A stretch of 64,000 nucleotides of DNA from Cordia subcordata (Eukaryota > Streptophyta > Magnoliopsida > Boraginales > Cordiaceae): positions 10,015,001 through 10,079,000 of the forward strand of contig JAPTOF010000020.1 in NCBI GenBank assembly GCA_028554755.1, in the 5' to 3' direction. Positions 10,560-22,635 of this stretch are shown here, piece after piece; the first letter of the stretch is position 1, and the number at the start of each line of letters is the position of its first letter. The notes beneath the pieces are model-generated. The model did not search any database. It saw only the letters and a program-made list of their open reading frames with translations, and had not been told where the DNA came from. A program made the translations under genes and the position numbers.

Positions 10560-12009
10560 ATGTATTTTTAATGCAATAATTGTATGATTAATAATTACTT
10601 TAGAGCATATAGTGAGTATCTTATGCAAATTAATTATTTGAGCAAGTTGAAGACTTGGAACACAGATTGTAATTAAGGAATACACTTGAAGAGCTATGAA
10701 GATTCTTGAAGACGTGTGTAGTTTTCCTCTTCTCTTAGTCTTGTTAAATTGCTCTTAGTACATAAGCATTTTTATGAGCTCAAAATATTTGTTTGCATTG
10801 TATTTGCACACCTTGCATGTGTATTCACTTGCTTCTAGTTTATTTAATTTTGGTCTCATATTGGTTTTAAAATTACATCATTTTATCTCCTTAAAAGTTG
10901 CATATACCAAACTTGTTCTATGTAGAAACATGCTTCATATTTTGTTCTTTGTAGATTTTTTCCATCTAAATAAGGTTTTTTTGACTTAACCCAATATGTT
11001 CTAGTAAACCCTAGTTAAAAGCCTCCTTGAATCTTTACTTATATGTGTATATGTTAGTGTATATGTGCATATATTAAAATTCCTGTAGTAGAAGTTTTTG
11101 GCTCATAGCTATAAGATATAGGGTGTTGAGTATGTTTTAACACTACCAATTATTTGTTATTTTGCCTAGCCAATTGAGCCAGGTGGTCAACCAGTAGTGT
11201 GGATCAATTATTCTAGTTTGCTTACTCTTAGTATCAGTTGAGTGAGGTGACTGATCAGTTAAGTCGACTGGTCGCTACATCAATTTGTTTTTCAAATTTG
11301 GCCATTGGGGTTTTTGTCTTTTGGCCTTATAAATAACTCTTTCACCCCTTAACTAAAACAAGAACTTGATCTAAGCCTTCTTTGCAACCAAATAGCATTC
11401 AAAACTCTCTTTATTATAATCTTCTATCATTTATTGTTGATACTCATTGATTGCTCATCATTTGCATTTACTGATCAAGTTAGCTTGAGCTCATAAATTA
11501 CCTATCTATTTTGAGCAGTATAAGAAGGTTTATATACCTCTTGTATTCATGCTTACAAGAAGTTTTGTAACCAAAACTCTTTACTATTATATTGGGTATA
11601 TGCTTCACTCTTTGGTAGACTAGAATGTGAGATCATACTTGTTGAGATTGAAGAGATTGAAACCCTCAAGTGTTGAGAGAACACTTATGATCCTTGTTGT
11701 GAACAATGTATTGTGATCATTATCCTACGCTTCTACAACGCACTAAACAAGAAGTCGATATTAGTGGAGTTTTTGAAACCTTAAGAGAGACCTTAAGTAG
11801 TGGAATAGGCCCTGGGAGTTTGAACTACTCTAAATCATTGCGTTTGATGTTGTTACTCTTTAGCTCTTTGCATTCAAGTTTTATTATCTTTATTATTTGA
11901 TATACTAGTCCATTGCAATCATAGATTATTTTATTACTTAAGAAAGAGTTTTTTTAATTGGCTATTTGTGTCATTCATCCCCTCTCTTAGATTTATTGTC
12001 TGTGCAACA
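10560..12009 (+). repeat. 5' LTR of Sirevirus B
   Basis: It ends TGTGCAACA at 12009, followed by the primer-binding site. It aligns with LTR 6087-7834, but its first bases correspond to LTR A from about position 6117, so roughly 30 bp of the start are missing where the Tork LTR abuts. A TATAAATA box lies at 11338-11345. Confidence 0.82.
11338..11345 (+). promoter_or_regulatory. TATA box of the Sirevirus B LTR
   Basis: TATAAATA preceded by GCCATTGGGG, matching the arrangement at 7160 in the other Sirevirus LTR. Confidence 0.6.
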
Positions 12010-12011
12010 CA

Positions 12012-12023
12012 TGGTATCAGAGC
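12012..12023 (+). other. Primer-binding site, tRNA-iMet type
   Basis: TGGTATCAGAGC lies 2 bp after the LTR end. It is complementary to the 3' end of plant initiator tRNA-Met, the usual primer of copia elements. Confidence 0.92.
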
Positions 12024-12109
12024 CTAGTGCTTGACACATTATTTTTATAATTTGTGTGATTATTTGTATTGTTAGGTGTTTTTTACTTAACCATCTAAAG
12101 TTAAAGATC

Positions 12110-13515
12110 ATGACACATAAAACTCAAGAAGGTCTTTCTACCACTAGCGTCCCACACTTTCATGATACTAACTATGTTTTCTTGAAAAGTTAGAATGAGA
12201 ATATTTTTGTAAGGAATTGATTAAAATGCATGTAGAACCATATTTAATGGCCCTATCACTCTCACTAAGAAAGTTAATAGTGTTACGGTTCCTAAATTGA
12301 AGGATGAATGGGATAAAGATGATATAAAACTTGATGAAGCTAATGCTAAAGCCATTCACTTTCTTTATCTTTGCAAGGATGCTATCAAGTTTAACAAAAT
12401 CATTAGATGTGCTACAGCTAAGGAAATATGGGATCAACTAGATATTACATATGAAAGAATTAGTCAAGTCAAAGAAACTAAGATTAGCATGCTTGTGCAC
12501 AAATATGAAATGTTTACTATGCATCTCAAAGAAAATATTGAGCAAATGTATTCTAGATTTATAAAAAATATAAATTTTTTGGAATCTCTTGGAAAATCTT
12601 GTGAAAACTCCGAGCTTGTTAGGAAACTTTTAATGAGTCTACTGTTGTTGTGGCAACCAAAGGTGATGGCAATCAAAGAAGCTAAGAACCTCAACAAGCT
12701 AGCATTGAATGAACTTGTTGATTCACTCATGTCTCTTGAGTTGGAATTCAAAGAGTTTGAGCAATGACTGAAAGCTACAAAGACCATTGTACTCAAAACC
12801 ACATCACAAGAAGATTCAACAAGTGGAAGTGATAGTGACGAGGCTGAAGAAATTGCAATATTCTCAAAGTTCAAAAGGTACATAAGGAAAGAAAGATTCA
12901 ACTTAAACAAAAGTCCAAAAAAAGATGTAAGCAAATGTAAATCTAGCAAATAGCTAATTTGTTTTAAATGAAAAAACTAAGACATGTCAAAGCCAAGTGT
13001 CTAACTTGAAAGAAAATGAAAAAAATTCAAGAATAAAGCATTGAAAGCAACTTGGAGCGAGTTGGAGTCAAGTGATGAAGAGGCGAACTCTGTTGAAGAA
13101 GAATTGGCCAACATTGATCTCATGGCAAGAGAAGATGACGAAGTAAATCCCGATTATGTTTCTTGGATGAATATAAATGCTCATATAAAGAATTAGAGGA
13201 TATGTATAATGAGATGCTTCTTGAATTCAAAAAGATTTTTAATAAAAACAAGGAGCTTAAAAAGAATATCTCTATGCTTGAAAACAAGTTGCATGACTCT
13301 TTCATTGAAAACGAGAACTTGAAAAAAGATTTGAAAAATAAGAAAACAAATGTTGATTTACAAAATGAAAACGAAGAGTTGAAAAAGAAAGTGAAGGATT
13401 TAGAAGATGTTGTTTTAAAGTTTATCAATGGAATTGAGAATTTGAATGCGTTGCTTAAAAAGTAAAAATGTGTCTTTGATAAAGCCAAAATTGGCTATGA
13501 TTCTTCCAAGAAACA
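12110..13515 (+). pseudogene. Sirevirus B gag remnant
   Basis: It opens ATGACACATAAAACTC at about 12110 and a stop appears within about 30 codons. The longest open piece, 12297-12767, carries the UBN2-type gag region (ATAKEIWDQLDITY, LVHKYEMF, ENIEQMYSRF). The zinc-knuckle region near 12955-13010 has lost Cys codons and has stops. The frame 13163-13465 is a coiled coil (NKELKKNISMLENKL, ENLKKDLKN). It parallels element A gag piece by piece. Confidence 0.82.
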
Positions 13516-13520
13516 TATAC

Positions 13521-14533
13521 AAGTTTTATACTAATTTATAAACTAAAATTTTGTTACATATGGATGAAAATCGGGTGCATTAATCGATACATTATGTCAA
13601 AATAATAAGTCAAATGCAATGTACCTACACATTTTGAATATAAATCTTGAATCATTTGTGCTGATTTATCTATCTTATAGAATAATACATTTGTTGTATG
13701 GTTTATTATATGTTATATAATATAGGTCAATCACTCTCTACCTCTAAACATAAACTAAAAAACACAAACTTATCCTCTTTGTAAATTCCGAAAACCAGAG
13801 TCTAAATCTTAAATTCTAGAAGAAATTTCTTTTTATTTTCATTATTTATAAGTAAAATAATTAATCATAAAATTTATTATCATCTAATGTCAACCCATTA
13901 GTTTTGTCTTAAACCAAATTTTAGATAGATTAAGTTTTTCATTCATATTTAGCAATTAGATTATTTTTAGTTAGGCTCATCTCTTATTCATGAAATTATC
14001 TAACCAAAAGCAAATACATTATCTACAAAGAAACTCCCTGAATAAATAAATTTTCTAAAAGAAACTTTAAAATTTATGAAAATATTTTCTTAAATTTATC
14101 TTATGTGAAAAAACTCTAATGCTTACTAAGACTTTTCTACTCAAATTATGTAATTGTTACAAAATTTTGATCACTACAATATTACCTACATAGAAAAGAT
14201 TGTATACTGAAAAATACCTTCGAGAAGAATTTTGAACAAATTATTTTCAATAGCCACTTTATTGATGCAATACCTTAAGATATTTACCCACTAACAACAA
14301 GAGACTATTAAGAAAAAAAAAAGTTACACATAAAATTAATTAATAAAAACCAAAATTAAGAAAAAAAATGTATAAAATTATCTAGAGAAAATGAATAAAT
14401 GTAATAGAATTTATCATTCTATTGGGTTCAGAAGAGAAGTTGCAATTTTCATGCAACTATTTCAGTTTCACACATTTTAGTTCTTAATTTGAAGAGGAAG
14501 CTGGGGGAAGGGGTGAGATGAAAAAACATACAT

Positions 14534-14537
<4 letters not shown>
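13521..14537. other. AT-rich intergenic, nothing recognised
   Basis: No coding frame, no LTR or terminal repeat recognised. Base composition is uniformly AT-rich with stop codons in all frames. Confidence 0.5.
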
Positions 14538-14588
<51 letters not shown>

Positions 14589-14612
14589 TGTGTGTGTGTG
14601 TGTGTGTGTGTG
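14538..14612. repeat. Compound microsatellite (AT)n then (TG)n
   Basis: About 22 AT units at 14538-14581 are followed, after a short spacer, by about 12 TG units at 14589-14612. Confidence 0.95.
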
Positions 14613-14719
14613 GTAATAGTTGGTGCAAAAAGAAATGAGAAAAGGAAGAAAAGAGAAAAATTTATTGATGTGGGATAAAAATGCTAGAAAAAAGAGAAAA
14701 AAAATTTGAGGGGGAAAGC

Positions 14720-15321
14720 CATTGGTGGATGCATGTAGTAAGTTGGGGGGTCAATTGGCCCCTCTTGTTTTTAGAAAATTAATGTAGCAGGTAAGCTTTT
14801 TTTAGGTTAACCCCATTTAAATATTTTAATTAGACCCTCTTAAATTAAAAAAAAAAAGAAGAAAAAAGATTATTAAAAAATTATTTATTTTTAAAGTGAT
14901 TAGCCTACTTTAAAAAAAAATTAACACTTGATCAACAATATCAATCAATGTTCAAAAGAAATTAAATTATTTTATTACCAAAAAAAGAGAAACAAAAATA
15001 AACTTAAAAGAAGCAAAATTTTGTTAACATATCAAACTCTCACTTTCACGCATGAAGTAGTTACGCACCTGTGAGCTTGACTCTTGAGGTAGTTTTTAGA
15101 ATATTAGACCCCACAGGTTTCCAATTATAACATATTAATAAATACTTTTCTTCATTTCCTTCTTTTTTGTCAAATTTAGTTTGTTGATTTAATATTGACC
15201 CCCTAAAAAAAAAATTTAGATCCGTCAGGGCATAATAGAAATTATATATATGTGTGTGTGTATTATTTATTTAAGCTTAGGGGGCTATGCCCCTGCAAAT
15301 CCCTCTAGCTCCACTCGCAAT
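14720..15321. mobile_element. Possible non-autonomous DNA element, degraded
   Basis: The left edge CATTGGTGGATGCATG and the reverse complement of the right edge (CATTGCGAGTGGAGC) are loosely similar. Both run into GGGG...GGCCCC or GCCCC blocks (14745-14765, 15285-15297). The GTGGAGCTAGAGGG string resembles ends seen on plant hAT-like elements. I found no matching target duplication. Confidence 0.28.
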
Positions 15322-16214
15322 GGTAGATTCATTTCGATTATCGTATTTCAACCAACGTACTATTTCTGTAAAAGGCAAAGATGGATTGTTGCTTGCACAC
15401 AATTCTTTTTTGCATTATGTCATAATGAATTGATTTGTTTCTAACAGTAGGCTATTGTGATTATTTTTAGATGTTTGCCTTAATACAATGGACGTTAATT
15501 TGATTGACACTTTGAAACTTTATATGCATGCAAATGTTCCTCAACATGTGTATGCAACTTTTTCGCTACAAAGTAAAACTATATATAATTATACATAAGT
15601 TTATATTCTTGAATAAATCCAACTATATTATGAATTAATTTATTTGAAGATCGAGCTAGTGTGTTAGCTTTCATATATTAGTTTCTGTTTATTTACATAT
15701 TAACTTGAAATACAAAGTTGATTAATGAATCAATGCACATTGCATGGGTCACATACTAATTCTCTCTCTATTTAAGTAAGTTTTGAATTAAAAATGAAAT
15801 AAGATAAGGTAAAATTTGAAACTTTGAATTAAAAATAAAACTTCAGCAATAATCAGTAGAAATCTTAAAGTATAAATAAGAAATAATATTAATAATTAAA
15901 AATAGAATTAATATTATTAATGATCTTGAAACAAGGCATTAATAAGTCAAAAGTAAAATATAGTAAAACAATATGTTATTGCAACAGTTATTTCACCACC
16001 AACATTTATTTATTTTTTTATCAAATTTATATGACCCCCCCCCCTCTAATTTTTACAGATGGAAAACAACCAAATTCAGTGGTTGAGATTTAAAATTATC
16101 AAATTTGATGATTTATAATTCAGCTTTCCTTGAAAATGAGAGAATAAAAAAACAAAAGATCCACTTCCTATATATCTGTCTTCTTAACTGCTAAAGGAAA
16201 ATATTTTCTTAAAG
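15322..16214. other. AT-rich intergenic, nothing recognised
   Basis: No supported frame. A C-homopolymer of about 10 lies near 16036. Confidence 0.5.
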
Positions 16215-16470
16215 ATATTTGAAATGAGTAAGTAGTTCATTGGACTATTCTCTCGGAATTGGTGACTTGGGTTGAAATCCCATTGGGGCCTGGGGTTAGT
16301 TTGGTTTGGTGGTTCTCTTTTTCCAATTTCTGCTTGGTTCTGCAGGGGAGTTGTGGGTTTTTCACCGCTTTTCCATTTCTTTTTGAGGTAGATAGTGGAA
16401 GCCCAATACAACTTTGTAAGGCCGAAGTCCACTTCAGTTGAACCATTGGGTTGGGCCCAAAACCAACCCA
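16215..16470 (+). mobile_element. tRNA-derived SINE-like unit
   Basis: TAGTTCATTGG at 16233-16243 matches a Pol III A box at 10 of 11 positions. GGTTGAAATCC at 16270-16280 is a B box with two mismatches, at tRNA-like spacing. The 190-bp body is markedly richer in GC than its surroundings and ends near TTGGGTTGGGCCC. No other copy of this family is seen in the window. Confidence 0.45.
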
Positions 16471-16777
16471 ATAAAATAGCTTGTTTAAATATAGGCCCTT
16501 AAATTAGAAAGCTAAATTGACGAACGTGGGCCAAATCAGCCTTTTCAACAGCTCTTAGTTAATGATTGTGAACTATTAATATAATTACAATGAAACAGCC
16601 TAAATAGATTACGATCATTACGAATTCAGCCCATAATGTTGTAATATATTAGAATGTTGAAAGTGAAACAAAGTTGACAAATTGAAATCTGATGGTCTTC
16701 GAAGCAGTGGGTTTGTATCCGTTTAATGGACTAATGGTACTAGGCTAAACCACAAAGTGCTGTATCAGATATTCGTA

Positions 16778-16987
16778 GAGCTCCTTTAAATTGATTTTTT
16801 TATAAAAAAAAATTAAAGAAATACATTTTTATATAACAATTATTTAACTTGAATTAAAAAAATAGAACTCTAAAAAAAGATCAAATTTAATTTTTTCAAA
16901 AACTAAAATTTTAAATTTTCTAAAATTCTTTTTTTTTAAATTATAAGAAGAACACGTTAAAAAAAAAAGTTAATCCAAACAAAGCCT
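16778..16987. mobile_element. MITE-like inverted-repeat element
   Basis: The right end AGTTAATCCAAACAAAGCC and the left CTCCTTTAAATTGATTTTTTT form a degraded inverted repeat of the GGCTTTGTTTGGATTAACTTTTT kind. The same terminal motif recurs at 18331-18566. Confidence 0.4.
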
Positions 16988-17376
16988 TATCTTATACACT
17001 CCCTGTGTACAGTATTGTATTTACAAGTATTTGGACGGGAATTAAGATATAGTTCAAGTGGTTAGTATTATCTGTTCAAAAGTAACGTATTAAACTCAAA
17101 ATAGTGTTTTGACCAATCAAAACGTTAAACGCGACTTAAAAACTGTTGCCGCACTTAAAAATTAAAAAAAACAGCTTTTGTAGCTGTAGCCACCCCCGAG
17201 AATCACGATGTCTGTATGATTTACCAGCATGATTGAAAGATGAGTCACTTAAAAGTGCAGCACATGGACAACAATGTCTTACCCCACAATACATATCTGC
17301 TCCCATCAATACAGTGGAAACAGTTGTCCACCACCCCCAAACTGGGATCCAATGTGCCAGCTTGCACACCCCTTTG

Positions 17377-18307
17377 TTGCCAAAGGAATTTTTTGTTTTT
17401 TAACTCAGATTTTAAATTTTTATGATAAAAATACTTTACTTTTTAAATTTGCTTAAAAAATACCCTTTGGTAAGTACCCTATCGAAACAATAAGTGACTT
17501 ACCGTTCGCAAATTCCAGAATTTGAAAAAATTTAAAAAAGAAAACGGTTGCTTCTTTAACGAAAACGACAAATCACCTACCGTTTCGGTAGGCGACCAAT
17601 CGAAAATGGGCTAAAATTGCCTTAAACATCAACCATTTCAATGATTTCTAATATAAGTAATATTCGGTGAAAAAAATGAAAAAAAAGCCTTTATCTCAAA
17701 AATGTATCAAAATTAAACTATATGTATTACAATTATTTTTATATATAATTAATGATAACGTTAGATTGATTTTTGTTACATGGTGACAGAACACCATTTA
17801 ATTAAAAGTTAGGAAATTTGACATCAAAAATTACAAATTATATGATTATTGGAGAAATTAAGGGCCTAAATAATTTATTATACCCTAATATTGTTGAAAC
17901 TTTTAAGGTAAGACACTTCAATCACAAAACCTTAACTTTGAGTGTAAATTGAAATCCCATTGATTATTATTATATAGGTAAATTTCTACAAAATAAGTCA
18001 TGACAGCATGCTCATCTACATGGTCCCATAAGGGGACAGTTGGTTCTCTAACCACTGGCCCATTTTCGGTAGGTCACCCATCGTTTGGGTCAATGGTGGG
18101 TGACTTAACGTTTTCGTTAAATACGCAACCTTTTTTTAAATTTTTTTTCAAATTTTGGGATCTGCGAACGGTAAGTCACCTACCGAAACAGTAGATGATA
18201 TACTGAAAAGGGTATTTTTGAAACGAATTTAAAAAGTAAGGTATTTTTGCCATAAAAATTTAAAATCAAGGTAAAAACAAATTACCGAAAAAATTACCGT
18301 TGCCAAC
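17377..18307. mobile_element. Large foldback element, family 1 (arms about 230-250 bp)
   Basis: The left arm, about 17377-17611, is the inverted copy of 18056-18307. Matching stretches include TTTTAAATTTTTATG, GTGACTTACCGTTCGCA, TTTAACGAAAACG and CCGAAAATGGGC. The arms carry repeated CGGTAGGTGAC-type motifs. The 440-bp centre is AT-rich and non-coding. A transcript would fold into a long hairpin. A smaller element with related CCGTTTCGGTAA motifs lies at 45867-46355. Confidence 0.72.
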
Positions 18308-18330
18308 CTAGTTGCTTCATTTTGCAATCT

Positions 18331-18566
18331 AGGGTTCGCTTGGATTGATTTTTTTTCAAAAGCGCTTTTTAAACAACTTTTGAAAATTAATTTTTTTTTA
18401 GAAGCTGAAAATTCTTGCTTCTAAAAAAATATGTATATGAGTTTTTTTTTTTTAAAGTTTCAACTTTTCTGAAAACCAAATCAAGTAGTTATTATAAAAG
18501 TAATATAACTTTTCAGGAATAAAAAAGTACTTTTTCCTAAAAAAAGATTAATCTAAACAGGCCTAA
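18331..18566. mobile_element. MITE with GGATT-type terminal inverted repeats
   Basis: The left end GGGTTCGCTTGGATTGATTT and the right end AGATTAATCTAAACAGGCC are imperfect inverted repeats. The body is AT-rich with internal poly-A/T self-complementarity. Size and ends fit a small non-autonomous DNA transposon. A target duplication is not clear. Confidence 0.5.
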
Positions 18567-18784
18567 AGTCAACTTGAGCTTAGTTTAGAATTATGAGATT
18601 TTTCATCTCGAACTTTATCTTGTTTGTTTTTTGGTCACTGCTTCAACTCCTTTTGCTTGCTCAGGTAAAAGCTCAATGTGATTACTATAAAATAATCAAG
18701 AATATGCGGCGGTTTATTATATAAACTGGGGTTTTGTAATACAAATGATATATTTTTATGCGAGATAATTAATTAATATATTCT

Positions 18785-18900
18785 TAGCTTGATTGGTGGA
18801 TGGTATGATTATTGAGTGCTCCAATATCAAAAGTTTAAGATTCGAACCATAGATAAAACATGGTGTGATTTTTCTTTTTCTATAATTATATATAGGTGAC
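18785..18900 (+). mobile_element. Possible SINE fragment
   Basis: A-box-like TAGCTTGATTGG (18785-18796) and B-box-like GATTCGAACC (about 18839-18848) are about 55 bp apart, followed by a T-rich tail. Two short motifs can arise by chance. Confidence 0.35.
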
Positions 18901-20617
18901 AGTTTAAAAAAGCGACACCTTTCCCAACAGCAGTTTTAAAAAAAGGCCGCGCTTTCCCCAACTGCGGTAACATACTTTTTTATAGTGGATGTTCACTTGT
19001 ATTTTAAATTATGTTTTTTATTCTTTGAAAATTCTCAATAGAAATTCACTTTTGTAGGATTAGAAGGTAATTTAAGTAACTAAAATTATTTTTGTGTAAG
19101 TGATGGCTTAAATTTGAATCTCTTTCAAACTGATGATGAATTGGAGGTTTAAAAAGAATATCCTCTATAAAGATTGCAGAGGAATTTGGATTTCTTAGAA
19201 AGTCAATTGTCAAAAAGAGAATAGAAACTTTACAATTTTTTTTTTCATGTCAGAAAGCTTTACTTTTACAACAACAAGATTATATGCCATCTTATAGTAA
19301 TTATATAATATTAGTGTAGTTACAACTCTTTTACAAGTTTAAACTTGTAAAAAAAAAATTAGTAAATTTATTTATCGTACTTAATAGACCTCTTTATGTG
19401 AAGTTTTAATTTGTTTAAAGTCTTGCATAGGTATAGTTTAATATTTTTTCAAATCGGTAATAGTAAGTTTCAAACTTAAGATCTCATTTTGAAGTTATTA
19501 CCTCATCTAAAAGTGTAATCTTGTAAAGAGGATAAAAATTTTGTAAAAAAGATATTGCTGTATTTATTTATTGTACTTAACAAATATATATACATATATG
19601 TCACTATAATAAAATTTATATCCCTTTGTAATGTTTATTAATACAACATGAATGGGTTTCAACAATTTTGAACTATTTAAATCAGTGGATCTTAATTATA
19701 TTATAATTTATTAATATTAAGTTTTAATCATAACATAAAGAATGAATTAAGGGTCTACTCGAACGCCATAATGTAATTAGTAGGCAATGTAATTACTAGG
19801 ATAATAATTACACTGTCTATAGTTATACAGTAATTTAAATCAAAAGGTGCGTCTAGTTACCACAATGTAATTATACATTAAATTCATATATCATATTTGG
19901 TTGTACATATGATAATTATATAGTTAAATTATTTAATTTTAAAATAGATATTTATTTCTAAAATTAATATTAATAGTAAGAAATATTTAAAAATATTATT
20001 TGCTAAAAATATTTGACTAAAATATTGTTTATTGTAAAAATAAATAGGACTCATTAAACGTATTATAATTATAAATATGAAACTAAACATTGTATAATAC
20101 TAATATTTCTAAAATTAAATATTACACCAAAAAGTAATAATATTTAATTATAATCAACAACTCTATTCAAATTTATAAAAATAATAAATCTTATATTTTT
20201 TAAAAATTTTATTTATTTTTAATTTATTCTATACTTATATGTGGTTTATTTTATCTATTTAATTATTATTTATTATCTTATTTTTATTTATATTAATTAA
20301 TTAATTTGTTTTATTACCTATATTTATCTTATAGTGAAAATACCAAATATAAAAAGAATTAAAGAGGCAAAAAATTATTAGAAAGTAATTACACTGTGTA
20401 ATTATACTAATTCACTTCTCTATCCATGATAATGGATGAGGGCAATTGATTAGGTTTAGTCTCACAACGTTGACCAAGTAGTTACATGGATAAATAAATA
20501 CACCTATTACTCCAAATTATGCTCAAATTTAACTATAAAGTGACTTTTCAAAAGCATCTTAAATTTCTCATAATCTAAATATCAAATTGTTTTAGCAATA
20601 GACTAGAATTTTCGTAT
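18901..20617. other. AT-rich intergenic
   Basis: No frame supported. Repeated GTAATTA and GTGTAATTA strings between about 19765 and 20405 hint at a degraded MITE but no clean ends were found. Confidence 0.45.
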
Positions 20618-21393
20618 ATTTTTCATAGGAATGGCAATGGGATAGGTATATTGTCCATGAAAGAATCCCAACCCCACTATTCAAATAGCATTCTAATTCC
20701 TATTCCCATCCTAAATCCCGATAAAGTTTAAATGGGAATCTCATTTTTTTAATGTCCCAAACCCGCGGTACCTAAAATGCCCCAAACTCGGTAAAAAATT
20801 GAAATTTAATTAAAAATTTTAACCTAAAATATCTCAGATCCGCAAAACCTGAAACTTCTTGATCGCGAATTCAAAATATGTTCTCAACCCCTCCCCGAAT
20901 AGGGACCCAAACTAAATCACTAAATCTTAAAAAACTAACCATTTAAACAAATTTCCTAATTTTGCCCAAAACAATTAAATAATATCCCTAAAATGCATCA
21001 AAATGATAAATATCTTCAAAGAACAAATAAACATACTTTACTACAAAAAATAAAAATCTAAATTCTAAAACACATATAATCTATAGCTCAAAGTGTCAAA
21101 CGATAATTGATAACAATTAAACCAATCTAAATTAATATAAACTTGAAACAAAGTCATTCACTTTAGAAAAGTAACCCACAAATCTAAACAAACAAAAATA
21201 TAGAAATCATGTTCAGGAACGTGGGTACTCAGAGGGGAGGTCAATCCCAATTCCATCCAAAACTCTAACGAGAATTTTTAATCGTTCCTTATTCGTTCTG
21301 AATTATTAGTGCGATAGAGTTTTTCGAATTTTAATTGGGTCGATTGATGACAGTACCTAAGTTACTTAAACCATTGCCATTCCTAATTTTTCA
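20618..21393. mobile_element. Non-autonomous hAT-type transposon with perfect 8-bp target duplication
   Basis: The element proper is 20626-21385. Its ends TAGGAATGGCAATGG and CCATTGCCATTCCTA are perfect 15-bp inverted repeats. It is flanked on both sides by ATTTTTCA (20618-20625 and 21386-21393), an exact 8-bp direct repeat as hAT transposases leave. TAGGRRTGGCAA-like ends are typical of plant hAT elements. The 760-bp body has no transposase frame. Confidence 0.82.
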
Positions 21394-22635
21394 TGCAAAT
21401 CGAATTGCACGATGCATTTAATAATTCAAATTATCTTTGCCTTGGGGGCTAGATGCAAACCCGTCTTGCCACTGTCTCTAAATTTCCCAGGATTAAATTG
21501 GTACTTGAAATATTTTAGCTTGGTTCTTGGGTTATTAGTTGTTAGATGATATTTAAGATATTTTTATAAAAAAATTAATATTAGAAGTCTTTTGAGCTAC
21601 TTATGTGCATGATCATACATGTAATGTTTGATTTTGGATGAAAATGACTAATACGAATTATAGTGTTTAACAATTAATAATTCAGGGACTAAAAGATGAA
21701 TTATAGTTGTTCTAATAACTGCAAAAATTGAAGAAAAGTGAACTAAAATCGTTTAACAGCACCTAAAATCGAAACCGCAAGAAAACCACAGCAGTTACCA
21801 TTAACTTTTGAAAACAATGTGACAAATGGTGACTTTAATTATAACAGTTTGTTTGTATTGAGGGGATGAGGTAGGGGAAAGTTAATTAAAGGATTAAAGG
21901 AATCATTCCTCTATTTGGTTTGAGAGGAGATGGAGAGAAATGGTAAAGAGGGGATGAGGTCCATCCCCTCAAATCTTTTATTTTTGATCCCTCCAAATTG
22001 AGGTAAAATGGAGGGAGAAGATGAAGCTCGTCCTCTCATATTTTTTTTTTATTTTCATAAAAAATTTATTATTTTCTTTCATTCTCTTTTTAATCAAAAT
22101 ATAAGATACTTATAATTCTTTATATTATTTTTTCTTATAAAAGTACCCCAATTTAAACATGGATTATCAATCTCCTTTACTTTCCTTTATAATGCTTTCT
22201 TTTCTTTTATTAAATTCTCCACATCCAATCCAAACTGGGTGAAATCTTTAGCTAAGAAAAAAAATCAATTTGAAAATATTGAAATTAACCAAATGATAAA
22301 AAAAATCAAAATATATGCACAATAACTAAAAAAACAAATAAAATACATCATCATGTAAATGGTTTATTCATTTTTTAGACTAGAAGTGTAATTAGCAGGT
22401 ATTAGTTTATATATATATATATATATATATTAATTTACTAATTGATTTTGGTTTTCAAATTTTTTAATGCCTAAAATTAAACCCTATCGAATTATTCATA
22501 GGTTATTTTTATGAAGACCAAACTTAAAGGATCTTTTACAGATTTTTATTATCGGTTTCTCTATCAGGAGGATGCAGTAATTAACCCTTTTCGTATTTTG
22601 GGAATTTGGCAGTGTCAATTAATACAACAAAATTA
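21394..22635. other. Intergenic, possible MITE inside
   Basis: No frame supported. CAGTTTGTATTGAGGGG near 21845 and CCACATCCAATCCAAACTGG near 22220 could be inverted ends of a 400-bp element. A short (TA)n tract lies near 22411-22430. Confidence 0.35.

Larger units (their letters stand above)
10560..13520 (+). mobile_element. Sirevirus-type Ty1/copia retrotransposon B, truncated after gag
   Basis: 5' LTR, tRNA-iMet primer-binding site and a broken gag in the same order as element A, to which it aligns (element A position 1 corresponds to about 12398). Similarity stops near 13510-13520 inside the gag coiled-coil region and no pol follows, so the element is cut off there. Confidence 0.82.

Noticed and set aside
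17045..17105. A-box-like TAGTTCAAGTGG suggesting a tRNA or SINE
   Set aside because: The B box is not convincing and no cloverleaf can be drawn. A tRNA gene is excluded and the SINE call is too weak.
19747..20410. Possible MITE with GTAATTA-rich ends
   Set aside because: The strings are abundant in AT-rich DNA and no matching termini or target duplication could be fixed.
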